DNA of 64,000 nucleotides, from NCBI GenBank assembly GCA_036961205.1, contig JBALVI010000011.1, positions 18,521 through 82,520 on the forward strand, in the 5' to 3' direction. Positions 1 to 9,211 of the stretch are shown here, in pieces. The notes beneath the pieces are model-generated. The model had not been told where the DNA came from. It worked only from the letters and a program-made list of their open reading frames with translations, and did not search any database. A program made the translations under genes and the position numbers. This DNA is from CALJFL01 sp036961205 (lineage in GTDB: Bacteria; Pseudomonadota; Gammaproteobacteria; Pseudomonadales; Halieaceae). Within the stretch, counting starts at the first letter, position 1; every line of letters begins with the position of its first letter.

Positions 1-301
1 GATCAGCGGAGTCCGCACCGATGCCAATGAGGTCGATACGTGAGTAAGGGGATACGCCAAACAGGGTTACAAACGTGTCACTTTCGCCGGTGAAAGTGGC
101 TTCCGTCGCCGCGATGCTGAGCGCGCCCTTCGTTAGCCGATCGATGTTTGCCGCAGCGCCACTCAGTGTTTCGCCTTCGACGACAGGTATGACGATTCGT
201 CCGTTTTCCGGAAACTCGAACGACGCGAAATCAAAGCCCTGGTCGGCCACGGCCGAGACCGATAATCCGAGTAAAGCGCACAGTACAACGATAATTTTCA
301 A
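1..301 (-). CDS. Exported leucyl aminopeptidase (peptidase M17), N-terminal part, cut by window edge
   Basis: The first 100 codons of a minus-strand gene that runs off the left edge. It starts at a TTG (299-301) preceded by AAGGAGAAGG at good spacing. Residues 1-19 form a Sec signal peptide (MKIIVVLCALLGLSVSAVA). The rest matches the M17 N-terminal domain: a strand leading to PVVEGETLSGAAANIDRLTK, a helix, FTGE, LFGVSPYSRIDLIGIG. M17 enzymes remove N-terminal residues from peptides using two metal ions; the metal-binding C-terminal domain lies outside the window. Most family members are cytosolic, so an exported form would act on periplasmic or extracellular peptides. Family assignment rests on the N-domain alone. 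Confidence 0.75.
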   Translation of the reverse strand, partial: MKIIVVLCALLGLSVSAVADQGFDFASFEFPENGRIVIPVVEGETLSGAAANIDRLTKGALSIAATEATFTGESDTFVTLFGVSPYSRIDLIGIGADSAD

Positions 302-655
302 GATACCTTCTCCTTGGGGAACGAGGGGAAACAGACTGATTTGCCTTGGCAGCAGTAGCACATTTGTCGGTTCCACCTGCGTGACTGGTCAGTATAAGGT
401 AATTTACTCGTGCTGGTTGCTTTTCGACTTTGGCGGGCCGTTACTAAATGGCCGCGATATCTCTTACGGTTTCGGCGGCTCAGATACTTCCGTCTGCCTC
501 GGTGGAGATAACGGTATTGGCTTCGGTTGGGACGACATGACGGTGGTCAAAGTAGGCGTCGAATAGTCAAGGTCATGTGTGCGTCACAATGATCGAGTAG
601 CGAATCTGCGAACGACTACTTGGCCATGTTTCTGTTCGGTGGCGATTGTCGGCGA
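302..655. other. Intergenic stretch, no gene seen
   Basis: Lies upstream of the aminopeptidase start (301) and downstream of the MFS stop (656), both on the minus strand. The only open frame, on the plus strand across 75-566, is antisense to the aminopeptidase and has no family resemblance. I see no convincing terminator or RNA gene; it presumably carries the aminopeptidase promoter. Confidence 0.4.
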
Positions 656-1873
656 TTAGATTGTTTGATTGTCCGGCGCTGATAATTTGAGCGGCACGAT
701 AGCTAGCATCGCCAGCACGAGTACGGCAGCGAATACCAACAGACAGAGCTGGTAGCTACCAGTAATGCCGTGCAGCCAACCGGCGATTGTGAAGCCGGGC
801 ATAACCAGCACAGAGATCAACGGGCCCATCAGGCCCATTGCACGACCGTAGCTGACCAGGCCGAAGACCTTCGCCATAAGTAAACCCCATACGGGAAGCA
901 TGCCCCCTGATGCCAGACCCAGCACCCCAACTGCGAGTAGCATTAACGGATAGCCCGGCTCACTGGCCATGATCAGTAGACCAATAATAAGTAGTGCTAT
1001 TGCTGTCCCAAGACCCATCTTTAAATTAGCTTTGTCAGCAGCTATGCCAAACACCAGCTTCCCCACTAGCCCCATAACGGCGACAGTCATTATCAGACTT
1101 GAAGCTTGAACTGCACTAACACCCAGGCCTGTCGCATAGGGTGCGAGGTTACTGAGAATGGAAATGTACACACTGAACAACAGGCCAATTGATAGGCCTA
1201 TTTGCCAGTATCCAGGATGGCGAAGGATATCTTTTAGCGTGAGCTCGGGAATACCGGTAGGCGCGACAGCACCTGGCTTGCCTCCTTCAGGTAGCAAGCC
1301 AACATCGGCAGGCTTGCCACGTATTGTCAGCACCACAAAGGGCAAGACTACCAGAACGATACATATCGCAAGGTTTTCTAAAGTCCCACGCCAGCCCAAA
1401 GAGACTAACCACCAAGCCATCAGGCCTGGGACGACGATGCCACCGACCGAAGTACCCACGGCTGAAATTCCTAATGCTCTACCCCGACTGGAGGTGAACC
1501 ATCGCGAAATACTGACCTGACTTGCAGGAATACCCGCAAATGCGTTGGCCAACGCCATAGTCAGGCCAAAGATCACTATATATTGCGTAATACTGGTGCT
1601 TTGAGCCAGGACCCATAGGCCTGCGGCAAGCAGGATTATGCCTCCCGTCATGATCCAGCGCGTCGGGTAGCGGTCCAGCATAATCCCGGCCAGTGGTTGT
1701 AAAACCATACCGGCGAATATTCCGGCTGTAAGGCTGTACATGACCTCCTGCAGACTGGCGCCAAATTCTTCTCGAATCAATGGCGTCAGCAAGCTAACCG
1801 AATAGGAGAAAAACCCTACCACAGCCATTTGCGCGACAAAAGTTCCGGCGACTACATACCAGCCGTAAAACAT
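656..1873 (-). CDS. MFS transporter, oxalate/formate antiporter-like (monocarboxylate type)
   Basis: About 405 residues with 12 predicted membrane segments. It begins MFYGWYVVAGTFVAQM, typical of the OFA/monocarboxylate branch of the major facilitator superfamily. A cytoplasmic loop motif GIMLDRYPTRW follows the second helix and a matching FGIAADKANLK follows the eighth, as expected for two six-helix halves. The start at 1873 is preferred over the upstream in-frame ATG at 1897 because AGGGAG precedes it. Transport of a small carboxylate is known for the family; the actual substrate is unknown. It is divergent from the TonB receptor at 2146, with 272 bases between them, so the two may be co-regulated. 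Confidence 0.8.
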   Translation of the reverse strand: MFYGWYVVAGTFVAQMAVVGFFSYSVSLLTPLIREEFGASLQEVMYSLTAGIFAGMVLQPLAGIMLDRYPTRWIMTGGIILLAAGLWVLAQSTSITQYIVIFGLTMALANAFAGIPASQVSISRWFTSSRGRALGISAVGTSVGGIVVPGLMAWWLVSLGWRGTLENLAICIVLVVLPFVVLTIRGKPADVGLLPEGGKPGAVAPTGIPELTLKDILRHPGYWQIGLSIGLLFSVYISILSNLAPYATGLGVSAVQASSLIMTVAVMGLVGKLVFGIAADKANLKMGLGTAIALLIIGLLIMASEPGYPLMLLAVGVLGLASGGMLPVWGLLMAKVFGLVSYGRAMGLMGPLISVLVMPGFTIAGWLHGITGSYQLCLLVFAAVLVLAMLAIVPLKLSAPDNQTI

Positions 1874-2145
1874 TAAACACTCCCTTGGGCGGATCATTTC
1901 ATCAAATCACTTTAGCGGGACCATGTTGGCAGAAGCGGTAACGTTTGTATCTACTCATTTGCATGGTTCAATAATTTCCCGCCTAAACCGAAATATAGCC
2001 AGTTAGGTGCCGGCAAGTAAAAGTTAGTTCCCTAATTGACAAGTCGTTGTTCCCTTCAGTGCGTGGGCGAGAATCCGACGTTGCGCTACAGTTGCTCCAA
2101 CATGACACGAAAGTCATCTGGATCAGCTGGAAAACGGGGAAAACA

Positions 2146-4464
2146 ATGTATCACTCACGAAGAACGACACCGGGACCGAGATTCCTTCCAAGAACACCCA
2201 TCGCGGTAGCCATCTTGAGCTCTGTTTTCATGGGTAGTAGCGCATTCAATGTGGGCGCTGCGGTATTAGAAGAAATTGTCGTTACCGCGCAGAAGCGTGA
2301 AGAGGGGCTGCAAGATACGCCGATCGCGGTAACTGCCTTTACCTCTGCTGCACTCGAAGACAAGAACATCGAAAACATCGCGCAGCTAGCGGATTTCACT
2401 CCCAATCTGATCTTCGATACGACCTCGCCTGTGAGCGGGCTATCGTCCGGTGCGGTGGTCTTTATTCGTGGAATCGGCAACACCGATTTCAGCCTAACGA
2501 CCGATCCAGGTGTTGGAACCTATGTAGACGGAGTCTATATATCTCGTTCGGCCGGCGGTGTGTTGGATGTGCTCGACGTGGAGCGTATCGAGGTTTTGCG
2601 CGGCCCCCAGGGTACATTGTTTGGCCGCAATACCATTGGCGGTGCACTCAATATCATTTCACGCAAGCCGGCCGATGAACTGGAAGGCAAGGTCGAGTTG
2701 AGTGTTGGCAACTACGATCGACAAAATGTCCGAGCCTCGATCGATATTCCCCTAGGGGATACGCTGCTTTCAACTTTCGCGGTGTCGAGTAAGCAAAGTG
2801 ATGGCTATGTGGATCGGGTGCTGATAGGCGATGAGTTGGGCGATATAGACAAACTGTCCTTCCGCGGCTCAATTGTCTTTGAGCCCAGCGAGTCCTGGGA
2901 TTTCCAATTGAGTTACGACAACACCCAAATTGATGAAGCCAGCGCTGGCTCAACCATTGCCGGTTTTACGCCAGGCGCGGGTACCGCCGGCTACGGACTT
3001 GCTGTATTCGGAGATGTTGGCCTGGGTCTGCAAGACCTGGCGCAATATGTCACCGACGGCGAGGATGATAAGAGCTTTGGTACCGGCTTGTCTGGCACCG
3101 ACCTGGATATCTACGGCATCTCCTTGGCCAGCACTTATCACGGCGAAAACTTCGATATCAAGTACACGGCAGCCTACCGTGAAACCGAGGGGGAATTCTC
3201 CAGGGATCCTGATAATTCCCCGAACGCGATTACTGAAACGGATAACCCGGATTACGAGCACGAGCAAACCAGCCATGAATTGCAGATCACTGGAACGGCT
3301 TTTAACGATCGGCTTACGTATGCCGCCGGCCTTTTCTATTTTGAAGAAGAGGGGACGGATAACGTGTTTGTATCGGTTTTTCTACCGACGCCTGACTTCG
3401 CTGCCGGCTTCCCTGCGGTCATTAGCAACTACGCTGATGTCGATAACACAAGCGAGGCTATTTACCTGCAGGCGAGCTGGAGTTTAACCGACATATTTTC
3501 GGTAACTGGCGGGGTGCGCCGTACCGAAGACGAGAAGGGCTTTGTGTACACCCAATACATAGGCGCGGACGCAGATGGCAACGGTTACCCTTTCTTTCCG
3601 GGCGCAGTGAATGAGGACGGGGTTTTTGCGCCCGGGCTTCTGCCGCTGGTTGGGGACGGCAGCGGTGCGTCCAGCGAGACCTTTGAACAAACGGACTTCA
3701 AGTTTGGTTTGGATGCGACTTTGTCCGACGGTACGCTACTCTATTACAGTTTTTCCCAGGGTTTTAAAAGCGGTGGCTTTGTATTGCGCTATGTTGAGTC
3801 TGTGCCGGATGTTCGCACTTTCGAACCAGAGACGTTAGACACCCACGAAATCGGGCTAAAGTGGCAGGGTTTTGATGACAGGGTCCGTGTAAACACGGCG
3901 GTGTTTTTCTCCGACTATGAGGATGTGCAGGTTACATTCTTCGACAATCTCGGCGGACCGATTACCGCCAACGCAGGCACGGTGGATATCAAAGGTCTCG
4001 AGATCGAGCTGACTGCACTCCTTACGGATAACCTGATGCTGGATATGGGCTACGGTTATACCGATGCGGAGTACGATGAGATTAATCCCATAGAGGGGTT
4101 GTCGCTGAGTATCGACGAATCTGCCAAGCTGGTTAACACGCCGGAAAATTCTTTCAATATTGGCCTCGAATACACTCTACCGTTGGATGCCAATGAAATG
4201 GCCTTCAGGGTTGATTACGCCTACACCGATGACATCTACAACGATTCCCAGAATTCTCCCTTCCTGTTTCAGGAATCGGTAGAGGTAGTGAATGCATCTG
4301 TCCGCTTTTCCCTGGGGGAGTCCATGGACTTTGTAGTCTTCGGTAAGAACCTGGCCGATGAACGTTATATAGAAAGCGGGGATTCGAATTTTGGGCTGGG
4401 TTTTCATGAGGCGAATTACAATCGACCGCGAGAATACGGTGTAACCTTCCGGTACCGTTTCTAA
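2146..4464 (+). CDS. TonB-dependent outer-membrane receptor
   Basis: About 772 residues from the ATG at 2146 (GGGGAA upstream); an in-frame ATG at 2047 would add an unlikely leader. A signal peptide covers roughly residues 1-39, followed by the TonB box LEEIVVTAQK and a plug domain with VFIRGIGN, GTYVDGVYISR and RIEVLRGPQGTLFGRNTIGGA. A 22-strand-type barrel follows, with YYSFSQGFKSGG, and the chain ends in the aromatic signature FRYRF. Such receptors import scarce, bulky ligands across the outer membrane with TonB energy. It is followed after 36 bases by nitrilase, oxidoreductase and AraC genes, so the ligand may be the nitrile-pathway substrate or a precursor (inference). Confidence 0.9.
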   Translation: MYHSRRTTPGPRFLPRTPIAVAILSSVFMGSSAFNVGAAVLEEIVVTAQKREEGLQDTPIAVTAFTSAALEDKNIENIAQLADFTPNLIFDTTSPVSGLSSGAVVFIRGIGNTDFSLTTDPGVGTYVDGVYISRSAGGVLDVLDVERIEVLRGPQGTLFGRNTIGGALNIISRKPADELEGKVELSVGNYDRQNVRASIDIPLGDTLLSTFAVSSKQSDGYVDRVLIGDELGDIDKLSFRGSIVFEPSESWDFQLSYDNTQIDEASAGSTIAGFTPGAGTAGYGLAVFGDVGLGLQDLAQYVTDGEDDKSFGTGLSGTDLDIYGISLASTYHGENFDIKYTAAYRETEGEFSRDPDNSPNAITETDNPDYEHEQTSHELQITGTAFNDRLTYAAGLFYFEEEGTDNVFVSVFLPTPDFAAGFPAVISNYADVDNTSEAIYLQASWSLTDIFSVTGGVRRTEDEKGFVYTQYIGADADGNGYPFFPGAVNEDGVFAPGLLPLVGDGSGASSETFEQTDFKFGLDATLSDGTLLYYSFSQGFKSGGFVLRYVESVPDVRTFEPETLDTHEIGLKWQGFDDRVRVNTAVFFSDYEDVQVTFFDNLGGPITANAGTVDIKGLEIELTALLTDNLMLDMGYGYTDAEYDEINPIEGLSLSIDESAKLVNTPENSFNIGLEYTLPLDANEMAFRVDYAYTDDIYNDSQNSPFLFQESVEVVNASVRFSLGESMDFVVFGKNLADERYIESGDSNFGLGFHEANYNRPREYGVTFRYRF

Positions 4465-4500
4465 CAATCGCCCAGTGGTCTAAAGAATAAGGAGCAGTAA

Positions 4501-5505
4501 ATGAGTATTCAATTTAAAGCAGCGGTTGTGCAGGCCGCCCCGGTATTCATGGACCTCGAAGGCTGTGTCGATAAGGGCATCGCCATGATTGAAAGCGCAG
4601 CCAAGGAAGGCGCCAAGTTGGTTGCGTTTCCTGAATGCTGGTTCCCCGGCTATCCCTGGTGGACCTGGCTCTCCGCAGCCCCCTACAATATCCGCTACTT
4701 TCAGCAATACCATGAGAATTGCCTGGTGGTGGGCAGTGAGCCTTTCAAGCGATTGGCGCAAGCGGCCCGTGATAACGCAATATTCGTGTCGGTCGGTGCC
4801 AGTGAGCGAGACTACGGCTCGCTCTACATTGCGCAGTTCCTGTTTGACGATCAGGGGCAGTTGATTCAGGCGCGTAGAAAATTGAAGCCCACCCATATGG
4901 AAAGAACTATATTTGGCGAGGGCGATGGCAGTCACCTGGATGTTTTCGATACGGATATAGGGCGTGTTGGGCAGCTCTGCTGCTGGGAGCATTTACAGCC
5001 CCTGACAAAATATGCAATGTACAGTATGCACGAGCAGGTACATATTGCCGCCTGGCCATCATTCAGTTGCTTGCCCCAGGCTTACTCATTGGGCCCCGAG
5101 CTCAACCAGGCAGTCTCCCAGACCTATGCAGCTGAGGGCGGGTGTTTCATGCTAGCGCCTTGCGGGGTAATCTCCCAGGAGATGTATGATTTGATGGTGG
5201 AGAATGATGACCAGGCCGCGCTGATTAACGTTGGCGGTGGGCACGCCCAGATATACGCTCCTGATGGCAGCCCCATGTGCGAGAAATTGGACGAGGCTGA
5301 AGAAGGTTTGTTATTTGCAGATTTGGATTTAGGCGCCATCGCCGTAGCCAAGTCGTTCGCGGATCCGGTGGGACATTACTCCAGGCCAGATGTGACACGG
5401 CTACTGCTTAACCGGTCACCTCAAATGCCGGTGGAGGTATTTGAAATTGAACCCGCTGAGGACGATTCGGGGATTGAGGACAAGGAGCGGCTCGCTGAGA
5501 ACTGA
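4501..5505 (+). CDS. Nitrilase (carbon-nitrogen hydrolase family)
   Basis: 334 residues. The full Glu-Lys-Cys triad is visible: E45 in VAFPECWFPGYPWW, K129 in RRKLKPTHMER, and C161 in QLCCWEHLQPL. The CWEH context is that of true nitrilases (nitrile to carboxylate and ammonia) rather than amidases, and the length is normal. GGAGCA sits before the ATG at good spacing. It follows a TonB receptor and precedes a flavin-type oxidoreductase and an AraC regulator on the same strand, suggesting a small catabolic unit. Whether the substrate is aliphatic, aryl or arylacetonitrile cannot be read from the sequence. Confidence 0.9.
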   Translation: MSIQFKAAVVQAAPVFMDLEGCVDKGIAMIESAAKEGAKLVAFPECWFPGYPWWTWLSAAPYNIRYFQQYHENCLVVGSEPFKRLAQAARDNAIFVSVGASERDYGSLYIAQFLFDDQGQLIQARRKLKPTHMERTIFGEGDGSHLDVFDTDIGRVGQLCCWEHLQPLTKYAMYSMHEQVHIAAWPSFSCLPQAYSLGPELNQAVSQTYAAEGGCFMLAPCGVISQEMYDLMVENDDQAALINVGGGHAQIYAPDGSPMCEKLDEAEEGLLFADLDLGAIAVAKSFADPVGHYSRPDVTRLLLNRSPQMPVEVFEIEPAEDDSGIEDKERLAEN

Positions 5506-5597
5506 TAGCGCTGCGGGTTACATCCCATGATACTGATGCTAGTCTATGCGCTACTGGCGCCCAACTAGCACGGACTTAAAACAAGAGAGGTTCACCG

Positions 5598-6251
5598 ATG
5601 GCATTTTACACGGAGTCGCAAAAGGCGATGCAGGCTCAGTTCGAGAGCCAGCCACTGGCGGCATCCGTCGAACAGGCGATAGTGCGTGATGAGCTGGAAG
5701 ATATGCATCGCGCATTTATCGAATCCAGAGATTACTTTTTTCTGTCTACGGTGGACGCCGAAGGCTGTCCTACTGTATCGCATAAAGGTGGCTCTCCGGG
5801 CATAGTCACGGTGTTGGATTCTTCGACGATTGCTTTCCCGAACTACGACGGCAATGGCATGTTTCTGTCCATGGGCAATATCTCTGATACCGCGAAAATC
5901 GGCCTTTTGTTCATCGACTTCGAAACGCCTAACCGGATTCGGGTTCAGGCCACGGCTACAATCAGTGGTGACGATGAACTGCTACAGCGTTATCCGGGCG
6001 CGAACCTGATCGTTCGGGCCCACGTTGACAAAGTATTCTTAAACTGTGCGCGCTATATCCATAAACATACGCGGGTTGAAACTTCACCCTATGTGCCTGC
6101 TAGCGACGGCGCCCAACCCTTTCCCGCCTGGAAACGCATCGATGCTCTGCAGGACTCCTTGCTTCCTCAGGATAAGGGCAAAGCGGAGCTTGAAGGCGGA
6201 GTTATTACCGAGGATGAGTACGGCGCAAAGCTTATGGCTGGCGAATCATGA
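5598..6251 (+). CDS. Pyridoxamine 5'-phosphate oxidase-like flavin-binding split-barrel protein
   Basis: 217 residues. The core YFFLSTVDAEGCPTVSHKGG (about 48-67), the IAFPNYDGNGMFLSMGNI segment (about 82-99) and KIGLLFIDFETPNRIRVQA (about 104-122) match the PNPOx-like FMN-binding split barrel seen in general stress and F420/FMN oxidoreductases. The C-terminal part carries FLNCARYIHKHTR, often seen in longer members of this family. GAGAGG precedes the ATG at 5598. It sits 92 bases after the nitrilase, probably in the same transcript. The cofactor could be FMN, heme or F420; the reaction is unknown. Confidence 0.75.
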   Translation: MAFYTESQKAMQAQFESQPLAASVEQAIVRDELEDMHRAFIESRDYFFLSTVDAEGCPTVSHKGGSPGIVTVLDSSTIAFPNYDGNGMFLSMGNISDTAKIGLLFIDFETPNRIRVQATATISGDDELLQRYPGANLIVRAHVDKVFLNCARYIHKHTRVETSPYVPASDGAQPFPAWKRIDALQDSLLPQDKGKAELEGGVITEDEYGAKLMAGES

Positions 6252-6328
6252 AGATGCTGAGGGCTTTTGAGCATCGCGTGAAAGAGGCGTAAACTAAGGC
6301 GCAGGGTTTAAATTACCTGAGTATCAAA

Positions 6329-7288
6329 ATGAGCTTTTTAATTTCAGACGGTTATAAGAAGAATACAACTGATCTCAAGGTGGAGGAGCGCTTCGATTAT
6401 TGGCGGGAAATCATCTGTGACGAATTTGTCAAATTGGACTGCGAACGTGTTGCGGAAGGCGATTTTCTAGGCGAATTGCGTGGGGGCGTAGCGGTTGGCA
6501 ATTTGAAATTTTCGGAGGTGATGTCAAACCCGCAATTGGTGGAGCGCTCCAAGAGCCAGATATCGAAATCCACAGAGGCGGATTTTCTTATCAGCTTTCA
6601 AATCGAAAAACAGGGCTTGGTTAGCCAAAATGGTCGGGAAGCCCTGCTGACGCCGGGAAGCTTCGCACTGTACGACAGTACCCAACCCTACACACTTACC
6701 TTCAATGAACGGTTCCATCAACTGATAGTGCAAATGCCAAAGGACATATTGTCGCGGCACCTGATGAATCCGGAGCAGTACACCGCGATCCCAATCTCCG
6801 GTCAGACTGGGCTGGGGGCGGTGCTAAGAAATTTCATATTTTCCCTCGCCAAAGAACTTCGCAATGTTCAACAGGCACCTGTTGAACTGTCTGAAAACCT
6901 GGTCAACATGATCGCCATGGCTTTCAGTTCCTCGGTAATGTTGGATCAGATTGGCGACAACTCCATTGTCCGCGACTCGCTGAAACGTCGGATACTGCAA
7001 TATATCGAGAACAATCTGTGTAACTCCGAGCTGTCAAATCAGCAAGTAGCCGAGGCGCAAAACATATCGACTCGTTACCTGCACAAGCTGTTTCAGGGGG
7101 AGACGGAAACAATACATTCGTTGATTCTAAATAAGCGCCTCGAAAAAAGCGCGATGCTACTAAAAGACCCAGCTTATGCCGGACACAGCATTGAGAGAGT
7201 TGCGTACAGTGTGGGCTTCTCCAGCCCGGCGCATTTTTCCCGAGCCTTCAAAAAGCACTTTGGACAAAGCCCCAGTGAATGTCGGTAG
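6329..7288 (+). CDS. AraC-family transcriptional regulator
   Basis: 319 residues. The N-terminal ~200 residues resemble the AraC-binding-like ligand domain (FDYWREIICDEFVKLDCE; LTPGSFALYDSTQPYTLTF). The C-terminal ~100 residues hold two helix-turn-helix units: LSNQQVAEAQNISTRYLHKLF and IERVAYSVGFSSPAHFSRAF, followed by KKHFGQSPSECR, the family signature. It lies directly downstream of the nitrilase and split-barrel genes, so it is the likely activator of this cluster (inference). No ligand can be named. Confidence 0.9.
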   Translation: MSFLISDGYKKNTTDLKVEERFDYWREIICDEFVKLDCERVAEGDFLGELRGGVAVGNLKFSEVMSNPQLVERSKSQISKSTEADFLISFQIEKQGLVSQNGREALLTPGSFALYDSTQPYTLTFNERFHQLIVQMPKDILSRHLMNPEQYTAIPISGQTGLGAVLRNFIFSLAKELRNVQQAPVELSENLVNMIAMAFSSSVMLDQIGDNSIVRDSLKRRILQYIENNLCNSELSNQQVAEAQNISTRYLHKLFQGETETIHSLILNKRLEKSAMLLKDPAYAGHSIERVAYSVGFSSPAHFSRAFKKHFGQSPSECR

Positions 7289-7975
7289 CACGCTCTGAAG
7301 TGCTGGTTGAGTCGGCCTATTTCACCGTTATGGATGACATGCTGGCCCGCCTGGCGCCTTATCTCGAATCGTCTATTAGCATTAAGGCGCTCACCAATTC
7401 CCTGGCGACTACCGATGTCTGGACTATACATGCAGGCTATACCCGCGATCTGCGCTGGCACGGCAAAACCCCGGCTGTAACCCCGAGATTGTTGATCACG
7501 AACCGCAAACCAGCACCATGACCCGGATTAAATCAAGACTGGCCTCTTGGCTGCCTATGGAAAAATACTGGTAGCTTAAGCCCGGCATTGCGTGTCCACA
7601 GCCGTATTCCTCATGCAGCATCAACCGCGTGAACCTGTCCCTGGCGAATTGGTAATTCAAGTAATCCGCGACAGTGCTTCTCCCAGCTTTACTTTTTGAT
7701 GTCACTTGACCAGTGTCCAAGCCAATACTCCAGCATAGCCACATAGCACATCCCAGCCCACGGACTCGACACCAATAGCGCGTTACAAATGCCTTGCGGT
7801 TGCTGAAAGGGGTCGAGTACGTCGGGTAGAGTTAATGTCTTGATCTCTGCCCTAAGACGATTTGCTGCTCTCTAGCAATTTGCTAGTACCCTGACACAGA
7901 TCAAACCATCCCATATTGCAAAATGAGACACTTCTCCTTTGTCCAAATAAATCATGAATCTACGAGGAGTTATTA
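7289..7975. other. 687-base region with no gene I can support
   Basis: Two short open frames are present: + 7279-7521 (80 codons, overlapping the AraC stop) and - 7496-7744 (82 codons, ending DLIRVMVLVCGS). Neither has a clear ribosome-binding site or a family I recognise. The base composition does not look strongly coding. A decayed gene is possible; GAGGAG just before 7976 belongs to the next gene. Confidence 0.4.
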
Positions 7976-8950
7976 GTGAGTTCCGAGCAAAATGCATTCT
8001 CTACTGAAGAAGTCGTCAACCTTACAGATGTCAAACAAACAGACGAATCTGAACAGATAGTGGAAGAGCAGTATCTGGGCGGAGAGTTCTCATCCGATAT
8101 CGTTAAAAAAATGCGTGCCGACCCGAGTGCTATAGGCAAGCTATTCAGGGAAGGAAAATATCCCTATACGGACCGTATCGCACGGAGTGCCTATACCGAA
8201 GAAAAAGCGAAGCTACAAATTGAGCTACTGAAAGTGCAAAACTGGGTAAAGATGACTGGACAAAAAATAGTCGTCATCTTCGAGGGTCGTGACGCCGCTG
8301 GCAAGGGTGGAGCCATCAAGCGCTTTATGGAACACCTTAACCCAAGGGCCGCCAAGGTGGTGGCACTCGAAAAACCGACCGAGCACGAGCTGGGCCAATG
8401 GTATTTTCAGCGGTATATCGGACACTTGCCGACACGGGGCGAAATTCTTTTTCTGGACCGCTCATGGTACAACCGCGCTGGCGTAGAGCGGGTGATGGGA
8501 TTTTGCAATCAGCTCGAGTATCTCGAGTTCATGAGGGAGTGTCCGGAATTCGAGCGCATGCTGGTCAACTCCGATATCAGGTTGTTCAAATACTACTTCT
8601 CCGTCACCAAGAAGGAGCAGCGCGCCAGATTTGAATCTCGTAAAATGGATCCTCTAAAGCAGTGGAAGTTGAGCCCGGTTGACGAGGCGGCTGTTGGTAA
8701 GTGGAACGAATATACCCGCGCTAAGGAATCCATGTTTTTCCATACCGATACAGCGGCGAGTCCCTGGACTATTGTAAAGTCAGACGACAAGAAGCGAGCG
8801 AGACTGAATTGCATGCAACACTTTCTCAGCAAGCTGGATTACCCGGAAAAGGAGTCTGATATTGTTGTAGGAGCAGACCCACTGATAGTCGGTTCTCCAA
8901 AGTCAATTTTACGCGCAGATGTTCACCTGGACGATTGGCCCCGTTTCTGA
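7976..8950 (+). CDS. ppk2: Polyphosphate kinase 2 (PPK2)
   Basis: 324 residues from a GTG start with CGAGGAG eight bases upstream. It shows the PPK2 core: lead helix KLQIELLKVQNWVK, Walker A GRDAAGKGG (about 104-112), the lid region QWYFQRYIGHLPTRGEI, and Walker B FLDRSWYNRAGVERVMGF (about 159-176). It ends with the usual DPLKQWKLSPVD and W..Y..A....F..T segment, with DDKKRARLN near the end. PPK2 moves phosphate between polyphosphate and nucleotides; length and single domain fit class I (ADP/GDP) enzymes. About 60 acidic N-terminal residues precede the core. It appears monocistronic and is unrelated to its neighbours in function. Confidence 0.93.
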   Translation: MSSEQNAFSTEEVVNLTDVKQTDESEQIVEEQYLGGEFSSDIVKKMRADPSAIGKLFREGKYPYTDRIARSAYTEEKAKLQIELLKVQNWVKMTGQKIVVIFEGRDAAGKGGAIKRFMEHLNPRAAKVVALEKPTEHELGQWYFQRYIGHLPTRGEILFLDRSWYNRAGVERVMGFCNQLEYLEFMRECPEFERMLVNSDIRLFKYYFSVTKKEQRARFESRKMDPLKQWKLSPVDEAAVGKWNEYTRAKESMFFHTDTAASPWTIVKSDDKKRARLNCMQHFLSKLDYPEKESDIVVGADPLIVGSPKSILRADVHLDDWPRF

Positions 8951-8983
8951 CGAGAGTGATTCAAATCGTAATCGGTAGTAATC

Positions 8984-9211
8984 GTGGGCAGACCACGCTT
9001 CTCGTTACTTGCCTCATTGGTTTTGGCCGCCGTGCTTATCAGCGCCTGCCAACACAAAGCAGCGGAAGCTTGCGCAGCAACGTAAGCGGGGGCCGTCAAC
9101 GGCGCCAGGTTAATCGCCGCTGACAAGGAGCCTGACAGTTGGATGTCCTATGGGCGTACCTATAGCGAGAAGCGCTATAGCCCACAGCCCACTACGCATG
9201 TGCGTTACTAA
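8984..9211 (+). pseudogene. Decayed N-terminal fragment of a lipoprotein-type PQQ-dependent dehydrogenase
   Basis: One frame from a GTG at 8984 encodes a lipoprotein leader (FSLLASLVLAAVLISAC), then an in-frame TAA after 33 codons. It then continues in the same frame as GARLIAADKEPDSWMSYGRT YSEKRYSP, the N-terminal hallmark of quinoprotein alcohol dehydrogenases of the beta-propeller type. Homology stops after RYSP and the frame ends at 9211. Only about 75 of the usual 600-700 codons remain. It ends exactly where the minus-strand acyl-CoA synthetase stops (9208), so a deletion or rearrangement probably placed that block here. Not translated into an active enzyme. Confidence 0.65.

Noticed and set aside
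7279..7744. Two ORFs of about 80 codons after the AraC gene
   Set aside because: No ribosome-binding site, no recognisable domain, and one overlaps the AraC stop. Could be decayed sequence but not supported.
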